DNA from: Klebsiella oxytoca
Lineage (GTDB): Bacteria > Pseudomonadota > Gammaproteobacteria > Enterobacterales > Enterobacteriaceae
Assembly: GCF_009707385.1 (NCBI RefSeq)
Contig: NZ_CP046115.1
Coordinates: forward strand, 1,550,001-1,614,000
Direction: 5' to 3'
Length of the DNA: 64,000 nt
Shown here: in pieces, positions 19,588 through 27,885 of the stretch
How positions within the stretch are numbered: position 1 is the stretch's first letter
Layout of the letters: each line of letters begins with the position of its first letter
Notes under the pieces: generated by a model
Told to the model about the DNA's origin: nothing
Seen by the model: only the letters and a program-made list of their open reading frames with translations
Databases searched by the model: none
Position numbers and translations under genes: made by a program

Positions 19588-21108
19588 TCAGGCGGACGTT
19601 GCCGGTTTCCATAATGTTCTGTTCACCGCATGGCGCCACTCCTGCCATCTTTTCTGCAGGCGCTGGTGGCGGGCCATATCGGGGATAAATTCGCTATGTT
19701 CGGTTAAAAAGGCTTTCAGATCGGTCACCGATCCGGGATTCAGGGCTTTGCGTGCGAGCAGGGCCGCGCCAATCGCCGACAGTTCGGCAACGTCGCTGCG
19801 CATCACCGGGCAGCCGAGCAGATCGGCCTGATACTGCATTAACCAGTCATTTTTGGTTGGGCCGCCGTCGACCATCAATGCCGTCAGGTGGAAGTCATCC
19901 TGCTGGCGCATCGCAACGACGACATCGGCGATTTGATAGGTAATGGATTCCAGCGCGGCGCGAATCAGATGGGCGCGCTTGACGCCGCGGCTCAGGCCGC
20001 AGATTACGCCGCGCGCGCTGTCATCCCACCACGGCGCGCCAAGGCCGGTTAACGCCGGGACAAAATAGACGCCCAGCGTCGAATCAACGGAGGCGGGCAG
20101 CGTGTTGAGTTCATGCGCCAGTTCCGCGGCGGAAAGCTCGCTTAAGCCGGTACTGTCGGCCATCCATGCTACGGCGTCGCCGGTATGCGGAATATTACCT
20201 TCTAGCCCGTAGGTCATGCTGTCGCCGTCGTGCCAGGCGACGGTGGTGGCCAGCGCGTCGATATCGCACTGGGCGGATTTTACCGGCGCCATCACCGATG
20301 ATCCGGTACCGTAGGTGGCTTTAACGCAGCCGGATTCGCCCAGCGCGTGGCCGAACAGCGCGGCATGGGAATCCCCGACCATCGCCATTACCGGGATACC
20401 GTCAGGGATCGCGTTCAGCCCGCGGGTATAGCCAAATAATCCGCTGGAAGGTTTAATTTCCGGCAGCGCGGCGCGAGGGATCTGAAACAGCGCCAGCATT
20501 TCGTCGTCCCACTGACCGGTTTGCAGGTTGAGCAGCTGGGTACGTGCGGCATTGGAGCAATCGCAGTAAAACGCCTCACCCTGGGTTAAGTTCCACAGCA
20601 GCCAGCTGTCGATAGTGCCAAGGCAAATTTCTCCGCGCTCTGCCTGCATTCTGCCGTCCGGGATGGATTCCAGCAGCCAGCGCATTTTCGAGGCAGAGAA
20701 CAGCGGCGCAATCGGCAAGCCGGTAGTTGTTTTGATTTGCTGCTCTTTACCGTTGCGACGCAGTTCATCGCAAAATTCAGCGCTGCGGGTACACTGCCAG
20801 GTGATGGCCGCGTTGATCGGCTTACCGCTCTGGCGATACCAGCCGATTGCCGTTTCGCGCTGGTTGCTGATGGCTAAGGCAGCGACGTTTGCAGCGCCAA
20901 CGTGTTCAACCGCTTGCGCAATAACGTCCAGTGACGCCTCTACCAGCACTTCTCCCGACTGCTCGACCCAACCTTCACGCGGTGTTTGAATCGCCAGCGG
21001 CTGGGAGAATTTCACCACGACCTGGCCGCGGCTATCGAGCACCACGGCTTTGGCATTGGTGGTGCCCTCGTCCAGTGCAATGATGAACTCTTTACGTGTT
21101 GCCTGCAT
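19588..21108 (-). CDS. FGGY-family carbohydrate kinase
   Basis: 506-residue FGGY sugar kinase. The N-terminal phosphate loop is ALDEGTTNAKAVVLD, the NQRETAIGWYR and TWQCTRSAEF segments match the substrate side, and GTGSSVMAP plus VDGGPTKNDWLMQYQADLL match the C-terminal ATP-binding half. It resembles glycerol-kinase-type members, but the context (polyol dehydrogenases, sugar importer, transketolase) points to a ketose made from a polyol. AGGAG precedes the ATG. Confidence 0.88.
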   Translation of the reverse strand: MQATRKEFIIALDEGTTNAKAVVLDSRGQVVVKFSQPLAIQTPREGWVEQSGEVLVEASLDVIAQAVEHVGAANVAALAISNQRETAIGWYRQSGKPINAAITWQCTRSAEFCDELRRNGKEQQIKTTTGLPIAPLFSASKMRWLLESIPDGRMQAERGEICLGTIDSWLLWNLTQGEAFYCDCSNAARTQLLNLQTGQWDDEMLALFQIPRAALPEIKPSSGLFGYTRGLNAIPDGIPVMAMVGDSHAALFGHALGESGCVKATYGTGSSVMAPVKSAQCDIDALATTVAWHDGDSMTYGLEGNIPHTGDAVAWMADSTGLSELSAAELAHELNTLPASVDSTLGVYFVPALTGLGAPWWDDSARGVICGLSRGVKRAHLIRAALESITYQIADVVVAMRQQDDFHLTALMVDGGPTKNDWLMQYQADLLGCPVMRSDVAELSAIGAALLARKALNPGSVTDLKAFLTEHSEFIPDMARHQRLQKRWQEWRHAVNRTLWKPATSA

Positions 21109-21229
21109 TAGGTAGTCTCCTGAGTCACACTTCGTCCTGGCGCAGAGGGGAACGGTTGCTACTCCTCGTTATCGCATTGCTTCCTGGCAGGTCATGATGT
21201 GACAATTCGTTTTCACTTTTTTAATCACT

Positions 21230-21241
21230 GAATATATATTC
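21230..21241. promoter_or_regulatory. Candidate SorC-type operator upstream of the kinase operon
   Basis: GAATATATATTC is a perfect 12-bp palindrome in the 363-bp gap before the kinase gene. The same 12 bases occur at 22592-22603 before the transketolase genes, on the other side of the SorC-family regulator gene. The flanks TCACT and AGTGA extend the symmetry imperfectly. Confidence 0.6.
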
Positions 21242-21417
21242 GATAGTGATTATTTATTTGATACCTTAGCCAGAAACTTCCCGTCGGGCTACAGGAAAAG
21301 TTATCAATTGTGCTGGCAATCACACTTATCGGATCAACGAAGTATCCCGATGTTGGTGAAAAAGAGAGCGGCTTTGTGCTTTTATCCTACTGAAATATAT
21401 TGATTTATTAGCATCAC

Positions 21418-21443
21418 CTTTACGCCTGAGAGAAAGCGTAAAG
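21418..21443 (-). terminator. Hairpin at the 3' end of the SorC-family regulator gene
   Basis: CTTTACGC (21418-21425) and GCGTAAAG (21436-21443) form an 8-bp stem just beyond the regulator stop. No strong T-run follows, so this is a weak terminator candidate. Confidence 0.4.
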
Positions 21444-21471
21444 GCTGTGGGAAAGTGTTGGAGTGGGGATT

Positions 21472-22422
21472 TCAATCGGCAATAAGCAATCTTGCCGTGG
21501 GGTAGTCGGTAATTAAAACATCGATATATCCGCCCGACAGCGCACCTTTGATAGCTGCCACCTTATCTCTGCCGCCGGCTAGAGCCACCACGTTAGGGCA
21601 CTTCTTCACTTTCTCCAGCGCCATACCGATTACAGGATCTTCATCATCGCGTAACACTGCGTTACCGTTTTTGTCGTAGTAGTGCAGGCAAATGTCCCCC
21701 ACGGCGCCGCGTTCCGCCAGCACCTGGAGCATATCTTCGTGATAGTAGTTGCCGGAGGTTTTCAGCAGCTGTGACGGTTCAAGAATGCCAATGCCGACAA
21801 TAGCGATATCGACTTCGTCGAAGCGGGCGATAACATCGGCGACATCTTTGCTGGCAACGAGGCGATTTTTTTCCTCGGTGGAACCCTCAATGCTTTGGGA
21901 AGGGAGCAGCCAGGCTTCACAGTTCAGATGCTGCGCCAGAGTTTGGGTGAGAATGGTCGCCTGCACGTTACCGTTTGGACCGACGCCGCCCAGCAGTTGA
22001 ATGACGCCGCTGGCCTTCAGGTTTTGTGCATGAACCTCATCCACCATCGCACGAATGGTCGAGCTCCACGAAGAGACGCCGATCAGATCTTTTGGCCGCA
22101 ATCGCGTCTCCAGATAGTGCGCGGCGGCGGAGCCAATAGCGCGCTTGATGGTGTGATCGCTGGCGTCTTCTTCAGTATCCACCACGATGGCTTGTTTAAT
22201 GCCGTAACGATCCTCGAGGCCTTTTTCAAGATTGAGGAAAATATTCGATGGCTGAACAACGCTGATTTTGACCACGCCTTCTTTTTGGCAGCGGGTGATC
22301 GCTCGGGAGATAAATGATTGAGAAAGCGAGAGAAGTTGAGCGATATCGGACTGCTTGCGTCCTTCAAGATAGTAGAGCGTGGCAATCTTAACTAATAGCC
22401 GTTGTTCATCCTGCTTAGCCAT
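21472..22422 (-). CDS. SorC-family sugar-binding transcriptional regulator
   Basis: 316 residues. The N-terminal helix-turn-helix is visible in YLEGRKQSDIAQLLSLSQSF (about residues 19-38), followed by a SorC/DeoR-type sugar-phosphate-binding domain (GVGPNGNVQATILTQTLAQH, VDIAIVGIGI, VVALAGGRDKVAAI). Such regulators usually sense a phosphorylated sugar of the pathway they control. The gene sits between the leftward kinase/transport operon and the rightward transketolase genes, with identical palindromes near both promoters. Confidence 0.9.
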   Translation of the reverse strand: MAKQDEQRLLVKIATLYYLEGRKQSDIAQLLSLSQSFISRAITRCQKEGVVKISVVQPSNIFLNLEKGLEDRYGIKQAIVVDTEEDASDHTIKRAIGSAAAHYLETRLRPKDLIGVSSWSSTIRAMVDEVHAQNLKASGVIQLLGGVGPNGNVQATILTQTLAQHLNCEAWLLPSQSIEGSTEEKNRLVASKDVADVIARFDEVDIAIVGIGILEPSQLLKTSGNYYHEDMLQVLAERGAVGDICLHYYDKNGNAVLRDDEDPVIGMALEKVKKCPNVVALAGGRDKVAAIKGALSGGYIDVLITDYPTARLLIAD

Positions 22423-22590
22423 ATATTTCCCCGAAAATCATTTACGTGCAGCCATTATGTTAGAGCTCATTATCATACGCGAAAAGAAAAGACAGTTAAG
22501 TGTGATGAATATCTAACTTTCACCAATCGTCAAAAACAGCTATGGACAAAAACAAATCGCTGGTCGCATAATTGAATAAAGAATCGTTAT

Positions 22591-22604
22591 TGAATATATA
22601 TTCA
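22591..22604. promoter_or_regulatory. Candidate SorC-type operator upstream of the transketolase genes
   Basis: TGAATATATATTCA is a perfect 14-bp palindrome between the regulator and the transketolase pair. Its 12-bp core is identical to the site at 21230-21241. Flanking CGTTAT and TTGACG extend the symmetry imperfectly. It could serve autoregulation and transketolase control. Confidence 0.62.
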
Positions 22605-22668
22605 TTGACGATTTCAGGTCAACTGAAAAGTATCCGGGTGAAGTTATGCCTGGTGGTAAGGAGGCAGA

Positions 22669-22737
22669 ATGTTCCTGAGTATGATGCAGCGGCGTAAGCC
22701 TTACGATGCGTTGCCTGGGGATGTCTGGTTTTTTTAG
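22669..22737 (+). CDS. Possible 22-residue leader peptide before the transketolase genes
   Basis: TAAGGAGG lies five bases before an ATG that opens MFLSMMQRRKPYDALPGDVW then FF and a TAG. The ribosome-binding site is stronger than that of the real transketolase start 50 bp downstream. There is no recognisable family; it could be a regulatory leader peptide or a remnant. Only expression data would settle it. Confidence 0.35.
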   Translation: MFLSMMQRRKPYDALPGDVWFF

Positions 22738-22787
22738 TCCCTGACGGAATAAATATTCCAAGTTGAAAATAAATTCAGAGGTATTAA

Positions 22788-23618
22788 ATGAATCCCTATA
22801 GCTATGATGTCCAGGCACTTGAGCGTAAAGCCCGCGCCGTACGTCGCCATATCGTCAGATTGAATGCCAATAGCCCGGCTGGTGGGCACACCGGTGCCGA
22901 CCTGTCTCAGGTTGAACTGATCACCGCGCTCTATTTCCGCATTATGAACGTTGCGCCGGACCGCCTGGATGACGACCAGCGTGATATCTACATTCAGTCG
23001 AAAGGCCATGCGGTGGGCTGCTACTACTGCGTGCTGGCCGAAGCGGGCTTCTTCCCGGTTGACTGGCTGGAAACCTATCAGCATGCCAATTCACATCTTC
23101 CTGGTCACCCGGTTCGTCAGAAAACGCCGGGTATTGAGCTTAACACCGGCGCGCTGGGCCACGGTTTGCCTGTTGCGGTGGGGCTGGCGCTGGCTGCAAA
23201 GAAAAGCAACAGCTCCCGCCGCATCTTTTTAATTACCGGCGATGGCGAACTGGCGGAAGGCAGCAACTGGGAAGCGGCGCTGGCTGCGGCGCACTATGGC
23301 CTTGATAACCTGGTCATTATTAATGACAAGAACAATCTCCAGCTGGCGGGGCCGACCCGCGAAATCATGAATACCGATCCGCTGGCTGATAAATGGAAGG
23401 CCTTCGGGATGACGGTCACCGAGTGCCAGGGTAACGACATGGCCTCGGTAGTGGCGACCCTGGAAGGGCTGAAGCAGGAAGGTAAACCGAACGTTGTTAT
23501 CGCCAACACCACGAAAGGTGCCGGTATTTCCTTTATCCAGGGGCGCCCTGAATGGCACCACCGGGTACCGAAAGGCGAAGAAATTGCACTGGCACTGGAG
23601 GAACTGAAAGATGAGTAA
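22788..23618 (+). CDS. Transketolase N-terminal subunit (split transketolase)
   Basis: 276 residues covering the thiamine-diphosphate-binding half only. Visible are AGGHTGADLSQVELITALYF, the SKGHAVG motif, HLPGHP, LNTGALGHGLPVAVG and the TPP motif TGDGELAEGSNWEA. The pyrimidine and C-terminal domains are in the next gene, which overlaps by eight bases. Two-gene transketolases occur in several sugar pathways, including apulose-4-phosphate transketolase (AptA/AptB) of D-apiose catabolism. A dedicated pathway enzyme is more likely than housekeeping Tkt. Confidence 0.9.
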   Translation: MNPYSYDVQALERKARAVRRHIVRLNANSPAGGHTGADLSQVELITALYFRIMNVAPDRLDDDQRDIYIQSKGHAVGCYYCVLAEAGFFPVDWLETYQHANSHLPGHPVRQKTPGIELNTGALGHGLPVAVGLALAAKKSNSSRRIFLITGDGELAEGSNWEAALAAAHYGLDNLVIINDKNNLQLAGPTREIMNTDPLADKWKAFGMTVTECQGNDMASVVATLEGLKQEGKPNVVIANTTKGAGISFIQGRPEWHHRVPKGEEIALALEELKDE

Positions 23619-24546
23619 TGCAGAACACCTGGCGAGCGTGATGGTTCAGGCCTTTATTGATGCGGTCGACAGCGGGGTTGACCTGGTGCCGGTGGTGGCT
23701 GACTCAACGTCTACGGCAAAAATTGCCCCGTTTATTAAACAGTTTCCCGGCCGTCTGGTTAACGTGGGTATCGCCGAGCAGAGCATGGTCGGTACGGCGG
23801 CGGGGCTGGCGCTGGGAGGCAAAGTGGCGGTCACCTGTAACGCCGCGCCGTTCCTGATTTCCCGCGCTAATGAACAGATTAAAGTCGACGTTTGCTATAA
23901 CAACACCAACGTTAAGCTATTTGGCCTTAACGCCGGGGCCAGCTACGGCCCGCTGGCCAGCACCCATCACGCGATCGACGACCTGGCGGTGATGCGCGGC
24001 TTCGGTAATATCCAGATTTTTGCCCCGTCTTCGCCGCGCGAATGTCGGCAGATTATCGATTACGCTATCGGCTATCAGGGGCCGGTGTATATTCGTCTTG
24101 ACGGTAAGGCGCTGCCGGAACTGCACGATGAAAACTATCGCTTTGTGCCGGGAGCGGTCGTCACGCTGCGGGAAGGCGAGGATATCGCGCTGGTCGCGAC
24201 GGGGTCAACGGTGCATGAAATCGTCGATGCCGCGCAGATGCTGGCCGACGCGGGGATTCAGGCCAAAGTGGTGAGCGTGCCGTCCATTCGCCCTTGCGAT
24301 ACCGCCGCGCTGCTGGCAGCGCTGAAGCCGTGCAAAGCGGTGATTACGGTGGAAGAACATAACGTCAACGGCGGATTGGGTAGCCTGGTGGCGGAAGTGC
24401 TGGCCGAAGCGGGCGCGGGCATTACGCTTAAACGTCTGGGGATCCCGGATGGCGAGTATGCGGCGGCGGCGGACCGCGGCTGGCTGCGCAAACATCATGG
24501 TTTTGATGCCGCTTCTGTGGCGGAGCTGGCGCAGAAGATGCGCTGA
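23611..24546 (+). CDS. Transketolase C-terminal subunit (split transketolase)
   Basis: 311 residues with the pyrimidine-binding (Transket_pyr) and C-terminal domains. The cofactor-activating glutamate is expected in NVGIAEQSMVGTAAGLALGG; later ASTHHAIDDLAVMRG and VITVEEHNVNGGLGSLVAE match the family. It overlaps the N-terminal subunit gene by eight bases, implying a fixed ratio of subunits. A terminator-like hairpin follows. Confidence 0.9.
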   Translation: MSNAEHLASVMVQAFIDAVDSGVDLVPVVADSTSTAKIAPFIKQFPGRLVNVGIAEQSMVGTAAGLALGGKVAVTCNAAPFLISRANEQIKVDVCYNNTNVKLFGLNAGASYGPLASTHHAIDDLAVMRGFGNIQIFAPSSPRECRQIIDYAIGYQGPVYIRLDGKALPELHDENYRFVPGAVVTLREGEDIALVATGSTVHEIVDAAQMLADAGIQAKVVSVPSIRPCDTAALLAALKPCKAVITVEEHNVNGGLGSLVAEVLAEAGAGITLKRLGIPDGEYAAAADRGWLRKHHGFDAASVAELAQKMR

Positions 24547-24564
24547 TTTTGCCGTAGCGTTGTA

Positions 24565-24596
24565 AACCCGTGCGGGGCGACCGCGCGGGTTTTGTG
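24565..24596. terminator. Bidirectional terminator between the transketolase gene and entD
   Basis: AACCCGTGCGG (24565-24575) pairs with CCGCGCGGGTT (24581-24591) around GGCGA. T-rich sequence follows on the plus strand (TTTGTGTTTA), and short T-tracts exist on the minus strand. It separates the convergent transketolase and entD transcripts. Confidence 0.75.
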
Positions 24597-24597
24597 T

Positions 24598-25221
24598 TTA
24601 TGACGCGCTGAGCGTAATCACGTATTCAGCGGCCTTAATCCATTGCAGCCGGTACTCCGTGGCGGATAGCCGCAAAAGCAAATTTCCTTCCTTTATACAC
24701 ACCAGTTTAAAATCGGTGAAACCTATTCCCGCTTGTACCCGGAGAGGGCAGGCCTTGAACGCGCTCTCCTTCGCCGAAAACGCCAGCGTCAGCGCCAGCT
24801 CGGGCGTCAGGCCGCTTGCTGCGAGCAGGCTCTTTTCTTCGCTATTGATGATGCTGCTTTCCAGATCCGCCGCCAGGGAAGGCGTCATGATACGCTCAAT
24901 ATCGACGCCAATCGGTTGGGCCGAGACCACCGCCAGCGCGCTGCGTTCGCAGTGGCTGATGCTGCCGTACCACGGCGCTGGCCACAGGGGCTGGCGTTCA
25001 TCACCGATGGCGGGAACGTCCTTTTCGCCCACTTCCTGCAGCGCGTAAACCGCGGCGATACGCCCGGCGAGATGCTCGGTCTGTCGTTTGCGGGAGCCGT
25101 CGGTGAGTTGGGCATAGTGCGGCAGCCAGAGCAGATCTTCTGGCTGAAAGGTTACCGGGTCGAAATCCACCCGCTGAAGCGAGTGACCGGCAAGTTGAAT
25201 AATCGAGTGCTGGATTTGCAT
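24598..25221 (-). CDS. entD: Enterobactin synthase 4'-phosphopantetheinyl transferase
   Basis: 207 residues, the size of EntD. It attaches phosphopantetheine from CoA to the carrier domains of EntB and EntF. Sfp-type motifs are clear: WYGSISHCERSALAV, the Mg-binding GVDIERI and FSAKESAFKACP. It is downstream of fepA on the same strand (69-bp gap), as in E. coli, and should share the Fur-controlled fepA promoter. Confidence 0.95.
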   Translation of the reverse strand: MQIQHSIIQLAGHSLQRVDFDPVTFQPEDLLWLPHYAQLTDGSRKRQTEHLAGRIAAVYALQEVGEKDVPAIGDERQPLWPAPWYGSISHCERSALAVVSAQPIGVDIERIMTPSLAADLESSIINSEEKSLLAASGLTPELALTLAFSAKESAFKACPLRVQAGIGFTDFKLVCIKEGNLLLRLSATEYRLQWIKAAEYVITLSAS

Positions 25222-25290
25222 AGCGTGATGTTAACAGATTCTCCCGTCCGCCCTCTACGGGGAAGAGGGCGGGGGGGAGCGGGTGCATCA

Positions 25291-27567
25291 TCAGAAGTGG
25301 GTATTGACGCTCATATACCAGGTACGTCCCGGTTCGTTGTAGGTATACGCCCCTGCGCCTCTCATATAGGAAACATCGGTTGTGCTTCCGGTCGTCTGGG
25401 AGTTACCTTCACGCCACAAGCGTTTGTCAAAGACGTTATCCACGCCGCCGGTCAGGCTGACGTTTTTGCTGACGTCCCAGGTCGCGCTCAGGCCCACGAT
25501 GCTATAAGGACTGACTTCTTGCTTATCCGAACCGGTAACCGGTTTGCCCTGGTAATCATATTTCTTCGGCTCTTGCTTACCGTACCAGGTCAGCGTGGAC
25601 TGCAGCGAGACATCCTGACGCACCTGCCAGCTGAGGGTCGAGTTCAGCGTATATTCAGGTATGATCGACAGTCGTTCGCCGGTCTCTTTATTCTTACTCT
25701 GCAGCATGTAAGTAATGTTGTTGGTCCAGTTAATCGTATCGCTAACCGGAATATTCAACGTGCCTTCAAGCCCTTCAACCACCGCTTTAGGGACGTTTTC
25801 CCACTGATAGATATCGGTGTAGGTGGTTTTCCCTTTGCTGGTAATAGAGGTGCGGCTCAGCGGAACGGTACCCGCCTCAATCTTGTTTTTATAATCGTTA
25901 CGGAACCAGGTCACCCCGGCCAGCCAGCCGTCGCGTTTAAATTCGAGGCCAATCTCTTTGTTAACGCTGGTCTCGGCTTTCAGGTCGTCATTACCCATCA
26001 TATAGCAGCCGATACCGGTAGAGGCGCCGGTCGCATAGCAGCCTTGCCCTTTACTATAGAGAATATAGTTAGGATTGGTTTGATACAGGCTTGGCGCTTT
26101 GTAGGCGCGGGCGATGCCCATCTTTAACGTGAAGTCATCCCACAGGCCCTGAGACAGGTTTAGCGATGGGCTCCAGTTGTTACCGACGATGCTGTGGTGA
26201 TCGAAGCGCAGACCCGGCGTCAGCATGGTGGTATCGGTCAGCTCGATGTTGTTTTCGGCAAACAGCGAGAAAATTTCTGCTTTCGAATAAGGGCTGCGGT
26301 TAGTGCTGTCGTAGCCCGGAATGTCGCCGCCCATAAAGGTCTGAGAGTTGGATAACTGATCCTTCATGCGCTGCTGGTTCCATTCGCTACCCAGCGTCAG
26401 ATTCTGATTAACCCACAGGTCAAACGGAATGCTGACTTCACTGTGCAACATCACATCGTTAAGATCGGAATCGACGTATTTCGCCGATGAGTTCGGGTCG
26501 AAAATGCCTTCCGTTCCGCCCGCCAGACCTTCCGGAGTACGGGAGTTGCGGGTGTGTTCGTACTGTACCCAGTTGCTGGTGGTAACGCCGTTATCCCAGC
26601 CGCCGTTCCAGGTGAGGGAGTAGTTCTGGCGATAAAGGCGGTTAGTCTCTTTACCGTAGTTATCTTTTACCCGCTGGTTAGTATTGGTGTTCTGCGTATC
26701 ACCGGCATAGAGGTTGCCCTGACGGCTATAGCCCGCTTCAAGCTCCAGAGACTGCATTGGAGCAAAGTCCCAGCGCACCGTGCCGTTAATGTCTTTGTTA
26801 ATTACCCCTTCGCGGCCCGCAGGCAGCGTATCAACATAGTTGCCGGTACGCTCGGACTGATGGCCCTGGTTGATATCCCAGGCGTCGGCCTGAGTTTTAT
26901 CGAGGTTGCCGTACAGGCGGAAGCTAAAATCTCCGCCCAGCGGCCCGTTAAGGCTAAAGTTGGTGCGTTTTGTCGACCCTTCGTCTTTGTGCTCCGGGGC
27001 GTTCAGATAGGTGTTCCAGGAACCGTGCCACTCGTCGCCGCCTTTTTTGGTGATGATATTGACGACGCCGCCCGCCGCGCCGTTGCCGTAGCGTGCGGCA
27101 GCCGGGCCGCGCAGGACCTCAATGCGTTCAATCATTTCTGGCGGAACCCAGCCGGTATCGCCGCGGGTATCTCGCTCGCCGCGCCAGCCCTGGCGCACGG
27201 AGTTGCGGCTGGTCACGGGCTTGCCGTCTATCAGGATCAGGGTGTTTTCCGGGCCCATGCCGCGAATATCAATCTGGCGATTGTTGCCGCGCTGGCCGCT
27301 GGTGGAGTTGCCGGTCAGGTTAACGCCCGGCATGGTACGGATAATTTCAGCTACGTCGCGCGCAGGCGGACGTTTACGAATTTCATCGGCGGTGATGGTT
27401 GACACGCCAGGCGCCTGCAGGTTCTGCTCGGCAGCGGTAACGACCATGGTTTCATCAGCGGTTGCGGCTTTGCTATCGGAGGTCGTTTCCGCCGCGCTCA
27501 GCGGAAAAGCAGCTCCGTAGATTCCCAGATTGACCAGCAAGGCCAGGGATTTGATCCTGTTATTCAT
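25291..27567 (-). CDS. fepA: Ferric enterobactin outer-membrane receptor
   Basis: 758-residue TonB-dependent receptor. After the signal peptide (ending near AFPLSAAETT) come the TonB box region DETMVVTAAE, a plug domain (IRTMPGVNLTGNSTSGQRGN, IDIRGMGPENTLILIDGKPV) and a 22-strand barrel ending in aromatic F (GRTWYMSVNTHF). It imports Fe-enterobactin with FepB/FepDGC. It is divergent from fes across a Fur-box region. Confidence 0.96.
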   Translation of the reverse strand: MNNRIKSLALLVNLGIYGAAFPLSAAETTSDSKAATADETMVVTAAEQNLQAPGVSTITADEIRKRPPARDVAEIIRTMPGVNLTGNSTSGQRGNNRQIDIRGMGPENTLILIDGKPVTSRNSVRQGWRGERDTRGDTGWVPPEMIERIEVLRGPAAARYGNGAAGGVVNIITKKGGDEWHGSWNTYLNAPEHKDEGSTKRTNFSLNGPLGGDFSFRLYGNLDKTQADAWDINQGHQSERTGNYVDTLPAGREGVINKDINGTVRWDFAPMQSLELEAGYSRQGNLYAGDTQNTNTNQRVKDNYGKETNRLYRQNYSLTWNGGWDNGVTTSNWVQYEHTRNSRTPEGLAGGTEGIFDPNSSAKYVDSDLNDVMLHSEVSIPFDLWVNQNLTLGSEWNQQRMKDQLSNSQTFMGGDIPGYDSTNRSPYSKAEIFSLFAENNIELTDTTMLTPGLRFDHHSIVGNNWSPSLNLSQGLWDDFTLKMGIARAYKAPSLYQTNPNYILYSKGQGCYATGASTGIGCYMMGNDDLKAETSVNKEIGLEFKRDGWLAGVTWFRNDYKNKIEAGTVPLSRTSITSKGKTTYTDIYQWENVPKAVVEGLEGTLNIPVSDTINWTNNITYMLQSKNKETGERLSIIPEYTLNSTLSWQVRQDVSLQSTLTWYGKQEPKKYDYQGKPVTGSDKQEVSPYSIVGLSATWDVSKNVSLTGGVDNVFDKRLWREGNSQTTGSTTDVSYMRGAGAYTYNEPGRTWYMSVNTHF

Positions 27568-27790
27568 TGTAAATCCTGCTTTTCGTTGCCGCCTTCCTCA
27601 AAAGCCCTTTCCGTCGGGTGGATAGGCGGTATCAATATTGCCAGTAGAGGGCCCAGGCACTCCGTCGCTGACCAGAATCCGGCTTTCGGGCTCATTTGTT
27701 TACCCGCAAGCCCCGGCTTTACATAAGCGCTCTCTGACATGTTTATTTTTTGAAAGACGCGCTTCCCACAGCGCGCTAATACGCTATTGC

Positions 27791-27826
27791 AAATGAAAAT
27801 AGTTATCAATAATATTATCAATAAAT
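27791..27826. promoter_or_regulatory. Fur-box-like region between fepA and fes
   Basis: AT-rich overlapping repeats GAAAATAGTTATCAATAAT and ATTATCAATAAAT resemble the Fur consensus built of GATAAT hexamers. They lie in the 318-bp divergent fepA/fes promoter region, the position of the known E. coli Fur-controlled promoters. No other gene is visible in the gap. Confidence 0.65.
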
Positions 27827-27885
27827 ATTGCGTTTATTAATGCGTTCGTTGATAAATGTCACGATAAACATAGGGTTGAAAAGGA

